From: Acetobacter ascendens
GTDB lineage: Bacteria > Pseudomonadota > Alphaproteobacteria > Acetobacterales > Acetobacteraceae
DNA: 64,000 nt
NCBI RefSeq assembly: GCF_001766235.1
Contig: NZ_CP015164.1
Location: 1-64,000 of the forward strand
Direction of reading: 5' to 3'
Part shown: one piece after another, positions 61,347 through 64,000 of the stretch
Position numbering within the stretch: the stretch's first letter is position 1
How the letters are laid out: every line of letters begins with the position of its first letter
Notes under the pieces: generated by a model
Told to the model about the DNA's origin: nothing
Seen by the model: only the letters and a program-made list of their open reading frames with translations
Databases searched by the model: none
Position numbers and translations under genes: made by a program

Positions 61347-62206
61347 ATCCAGAACGCCAGTCTGCTACGGGAGCGGGAGAAGGTGAATAACGCCAGAATC
61401 CATAAAGTGAGGCTGAAACCTCCGGCAATCATCCATAATGTTGGTTCTGGAGCCTGCCCTAAAAACGGACGGCGTACAATTTCTAACAATGCGTAAAATG
61501 GGTTGAAATATAGCCAGAAAGTTGTGTTTCCAAGCTGTTTAGGCTCCCAAATTACAGGGGTAATGTAAAACATAATCTGGAGAATACTGCCCACGATAGG
61601 GGGAATATCCCTAAAGCGGGCGCAAGCACTGCCCAATAACAGGCAAAGCGCTACATTGTTGGCCAACCATATTGCAATGGCTGGTATGGCCAAAAGCATA
61701 GTAAGGCCCGGCCACACGCCCAATACCAGAAACACCACAATAGGCACGATGATGTTGTAGCCAAACATAATCCCGCACCGCACCATGGTGCGAAATGCCT
61801 GCACGGAATACGGCATGTTGACCGAACGCAGGGTTTCTGCCGCACGTGTAAAGGTAGAACAGCTTTCTTGAATAAGAGAAGAAAGCCCTGCCTGCCATAG
61901 AATAAGCGAAATTGCCAAGTATGGGAGGTAATCGTGCAGAACCAGATGGAAGAGCTGAGAATATATCAGCCCCATGGAGCCAACCATGACACCTGTAGTG
62001 AGCGTGAGCCAGAAGGGGCCGATGCGTGACCCATTGAATTGCAGCCGGATATCTAGCCAGCCTAATGAAAGGGCAAGCCGCCATAAGCGTAGGCCGCCCG
62101 CAATATCATTGCAGGCAGAAACAAGGCGGGAGCGCGAAGCCTGGCCTGGTTGTGTGGGTAACCCAGACCCTGAAAACTGCGCGGAAGAACCAGATGTGGC
62201 CGTCAT
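61343..62206 (-). CDS. Polysaccharide-export ABC transporter permease
   Basis: A 287-residue ABC-2 type permease with six helices, of the KpsM/RfbA/TagG class. [21 protein letters not shown] and the late segment [32 protein letters not shown] are family blocks. It is first in a two-gene operon with its ATPase and is probably the inner-membrane channel for a capsule or O-antigen-like polymer. Confidence 0.9.
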   Translation of the reverse strand: MTATSGSSAQFSGSGLPTQPGQASRSRLVSACNDIAGGLRLWRLALSLGWLDIRLQFNGSRIGPFWLTLTTGVMVGSMGLIYSQLFHLVLHDYLPYLAISLILWQAGLSSLIQESCSTFTRAAETLRSVNMPYSVQAFRTMVRCGIMFGYNIIVPIVVFLVLGVWPGLTMLLAIPAIAIWLANNVALCLLLGSACARFRDIPPIVGSILQIMFYITPVIWEPKQLGNTTFWLYFNPFYALLEIVRRPFLGQAPEPTLWMIAGGFSLTLWILALFTFSRSRSRLAFWI

Positions 62207-62395
62207 GCTTTATGGCCTATCCGATCAATTCGGTCTCTGCAACAGGCAGTATAATGGGGAAAGAACGACAGCAGCGATTTCTTGCATGAGAAACCTCCGA
62301 GGTATAAATACCAGCATGAGTTTTATGCCAGATCGTCAGGAAAACTTCCCGACAAGCCGGTGCCTTGCCTTCCACGAATGGGATGACCAGATAGC

Positions 62396-63760
62396 ATGAC
62401 ATCCAGACAGATCAGCCAGCATAAGCGGTGTTCTGTGGCATGGCGAGGTAAAAAGCTGGCCCATGCTGCCAAAGGTTCAGTTATTCTGGGGCTTCTGGCT
62501 TTGCTTTCTGCCTGTGCAAATCAGCCCAGTGGGGAAGATGTTACCATGCCTGTGGCAGAAGAAGCCGCACGGTATCGGGCACATGCACGTTCTTATTATG
62601 CACCGCCCGGCACAGCGGAAGATCCTTGGGGCCCTTATATTCAGGAAGCCTCAAAGCGGTTTGATGTGCCGGATGAATGGATACGCGCCGTTATCCAGCA
62701 GGAATCGGGTGGGCGGCTTTTTCATAATGGCCAGCTTGTAACATCCGGGCCGGGTGCTATGGGCTTGATGCAGTTAATGCCCCCCACATATGATGAAATG
62801 CGCCAAGCCTATAGTTTGGGCGATGATGCGTTTGATCCGCATGATAATATCATGGCGGGCACGGGCTATATTCGCCAATTGTATGATGTGTATGGTTCTC
62901 CGGGCTTTTTGGCTGCTTACAATGCAGGCCCCGGAAGGCTTGAAGATTTTCTTACGCGCAACCGTACGCTCCCGCGTGAAACCCGTAACTATGTTGCCTC
63001 TATTGGGCGCAGAATTGTCGGCATTTCACCTACTAATCGCTCTCAGGCAGATTTGCTGGTGGCCAGCCATGATAGCATGGCTCAATCCTACCAGCCCATT
63101 CAGTCTGTAGGGGAAGTAAACTCCGTTAAATCTGCATGGGCACAGCGGAACGGAAATAGTGGCGCACAGCCGGTACAACTAGCTGAAGTGGTGGGGAATG
63201 ACGGAGATTCTGCAACCACTTCTTACACGCCAGAATGGCAGCCGGTTGCCCGTAAAGGCCGTATTAGCGGGCTGTCAGAAAGCCCGGCGGATGTGCGTGC
63301 AGCTTGGGCGCAGCGGTTAGGATCTTCTGAAACAGCGGCTTCAACTGCGCCAGTGCAGGTAGCAGATGCGTCTGACCCCATTCCAAATCCGCCAGAACAA
63401 CCTACAGCACCTTCTCGCCTTGTGTTGGGGAACACATCTTCCCAACGGCGTGTGCAGATGTTTCCTGCCGCACATGCAGAACCTGCACCGTTATTGACAC
63501 ATCGCACACGCGGCGATGAATCAAAAACATGGGCTATTCAGGTGGGGGCTTTTGGCACGCAGTCCATGGCACAGAGTGCAACCGGACAGGCACGTAATCG
63601 GGCGGCTCTTTCTAGTGCGCGTGCGCAAATAGCAAGCGTTCAGGCAAAAACAGGCAAATTGTATCGGGCTCGGCTGACCAATCTTTCGCATGAGGAAGCA
63701 TTGGATGCCTGCCGCAAGCTGAGCGGTTGTGTGGTGATTTCCCCCGGTTCGCGCTCATAA
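62396..63760 (+). CDS. Lytic transglycosylase lipoprotein with SPOR domain
   Basis: A 454-residue envelope enzyme. A lipobox LSAC puts the lipid on Cys40. The SLT domain (about 80-200) has catalytic Glu103 (AVIQQESGGRLF), GAMGLMQLMP and AAYNAGPGRLEDFL. A low-complexity linker includes two similar units, SVKSAWAQRNGNSG and DVRAAWAQRLGSSE. The C-terminal SPOR domain (about 375-450, TWAIQVGAFGTQSMAQ) binds denuded septal peptidoglycan, so the enzyme probably acts at division sites. Confidence 0.9.
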   Translation: MTSRQISQHKRCSVAWRGKKLAHAAKGSVILGLLALLSACANQPSGEDVTMPVAEEAARYRAHARSYYAPPGTAEDPWGPYIQEASKRFDVPDEWIRAVIQQESGGRLFHNGQLVTSGPGAMGLMQLMPPTYDEMRQAYSLGDDAFDPHDNIMAGTGYIRQLYDVYGSPGFLAAYNAGPGRLEDFLTRNRTLPRETRNYVASIGRRIVGISPTNRSQADLLVASHDSMAQSYQPIQSVGEVNSVKSAWAQRNGNSGAQPVQLAEVVGNDGDSATTSYTPEWQPVARKGRISGLSESPADVRAAWAQRLGSSETAASTAPVQVADASDPIPNPPEQPTAPSRLVLGNTSSQRRVQMFPAAHAEPAPLLTHRTRGDESKTWAIQVGAFGTQSMAQSATGQARNRAALSSARAQIASVQAKTGKLYRARLTNLSHEEALDACRKLSGCVVISPGSRS

Positions 63761-63769
63761 GGCTTCTAT

Positions 63770-63801
63770 TTCTCTGCCTATCTTCAGAGACAAGCAGAGA
63801 A
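63770..63801. terminator. Hairpin between convergent genes
   Basis: TTCTCTGC (63770-63777) pairs with GCAGAGAA (63794-63801). It lies between the transglycosylase gene and a convergent partial gene. The T run is poor, so termination is only a suggestion. Confidence 0.4.
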
Positions 63802-63818
63802 GTAAATTCACGCTTTTC

Positions 63819-64000
63819 TTACGGTAGGGTCGGCGCCACTGGTTGGTTTGGCTGTGCCGGATTTGCAGTACCATTTGTGCTGTTGGTAGCCTGTGTTGGC
63901 TGCGGCTGTTTTGCTCCAGGTGCTGCTAATGGTGCGTTATCCCGCCCAGAATAGCGGCCGATAATCTGTTTAACGGCCTCTGCAGCTTCCTGCGCAGCAG
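63819..64000 (-). CDS. C-terminal end of an unidentified gene (partial)
   Basis: An open frame enters from the right edge and stops at TAA (complement of 63819-63821). The 60 visible residues run from AAQEAAEAVKQIIGRYSGRD into a Pro/Gln/Asn/Thr-rich tail ending PVAPTLP. This is too little to name; the tail suggests a surface or linker region. Confidence 0.55.
   Translation of the reverse strand, partial: AAQEAAEAVKQIIGRYSGRDNAPLAAPGAKQPQPTQATNSTNGTANPAQPNQPVAPTLP

Noticed and set aside
1-64000. CRISPR array, prophage or toxin-antitoxin system
   Set aside because: No regularly spaced short repeats, no phage structural genes and no recognisable toxin-antitoxin pair were seen in the window.

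Overview
The window looks like chromosomal DNA of an acetic acid bacterium, most likely Acetobacter close to A. pasteurianus. The evidence is a bacterial pyruvate decarboxylase of the Acetobacter type, a fused transaldolase/phosphoglucose isomerase in a pentose-phosphate operon, IS1380-, IS1031- and IS427-like insertion sequences, and moderate G+C. This species assignment is inference from remembered protein families; no search was run.

Layout. 1-2.4 kb: the end of an RND/EmrA-type efflux operon (fusion-protein tail, outer-membrane factor) and a pirin-like protein. 2.45-3.36 kb: an IS5/IS1031-type element sitting in a palindrome next to arsC. 3.8-8.4 kb: a sulfur/oxidant module (SulP, TauE exporter, persulfide dioxygenase-like hydrolase, peroxiredoxin, ArsR regulator). 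8.4-10.5 kb: small housekeeping genes (tag, HIT, Spx/ArsC-like, bacterioferritin). 10.6-14.3 kb: a lipase lipoprotein with a DUF4105 protein and an orphan degenerate histidine-phosphatase-like protein. 14.7-16.3 kb: pdc.

16.4-36.4 kb is one large urea-use region. It holds a nickel transporter divergent from ureDABCEFG, an outer-membrane porin with a small secreted partner, a LuxR-type response regulator, a hybrid histidine kinase whose input domain is an NCS1-permease-like membrane module, and urtABCDE for urea import. The same 20-bp palindrome (TATACGCA-N4-TGCGTATA) lies in both divergent promoter regions (nickel transporter/ureD and kinase/urtA), which ties the two halves into a likely common regulon. 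In this genome the kinase is broken: an IS1380 element with TCGA target duplications splits its receiver domain, and removing the element restores the reading frame exactly.

36.7-38.1 kb: tRNA-Glu and a second interrupted gene, a small secreted repeat protein whose signal peptide is split by an IS427-type element. 38.1-47.3 kb: DUF1489, hemW, kup, a YggS-type protein, a quinone oxidoreductase, a ClC channel split from its CBS domains by an in-frame amber codon, a metal/cofactor-binding periplasmic protein and two small unknown proteins. 47.3-56.4 kb: the pentose-phosphate operon tkt - tal/pgi - gnd - HAD - pgl - rpiA - gntK, all on the minus strand. 56.7-64 kb: ankyrin protein, hisC, a small unknown protein, a ZntB/CorA-type transporter with an apparent G-tract frameshift near its start, YnfA, a polysaccharide-export ABC pair, a lytic transglycosylase with a SPOR domain, and the tail of one more gene.

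Overall the window mixes core metabolism with signs of recent decay: three insertion elements with recognisable target duplications, one nonsense codon and one probable homopolymer frameshift. No CRISPR array, rRNA or prophage was seen.
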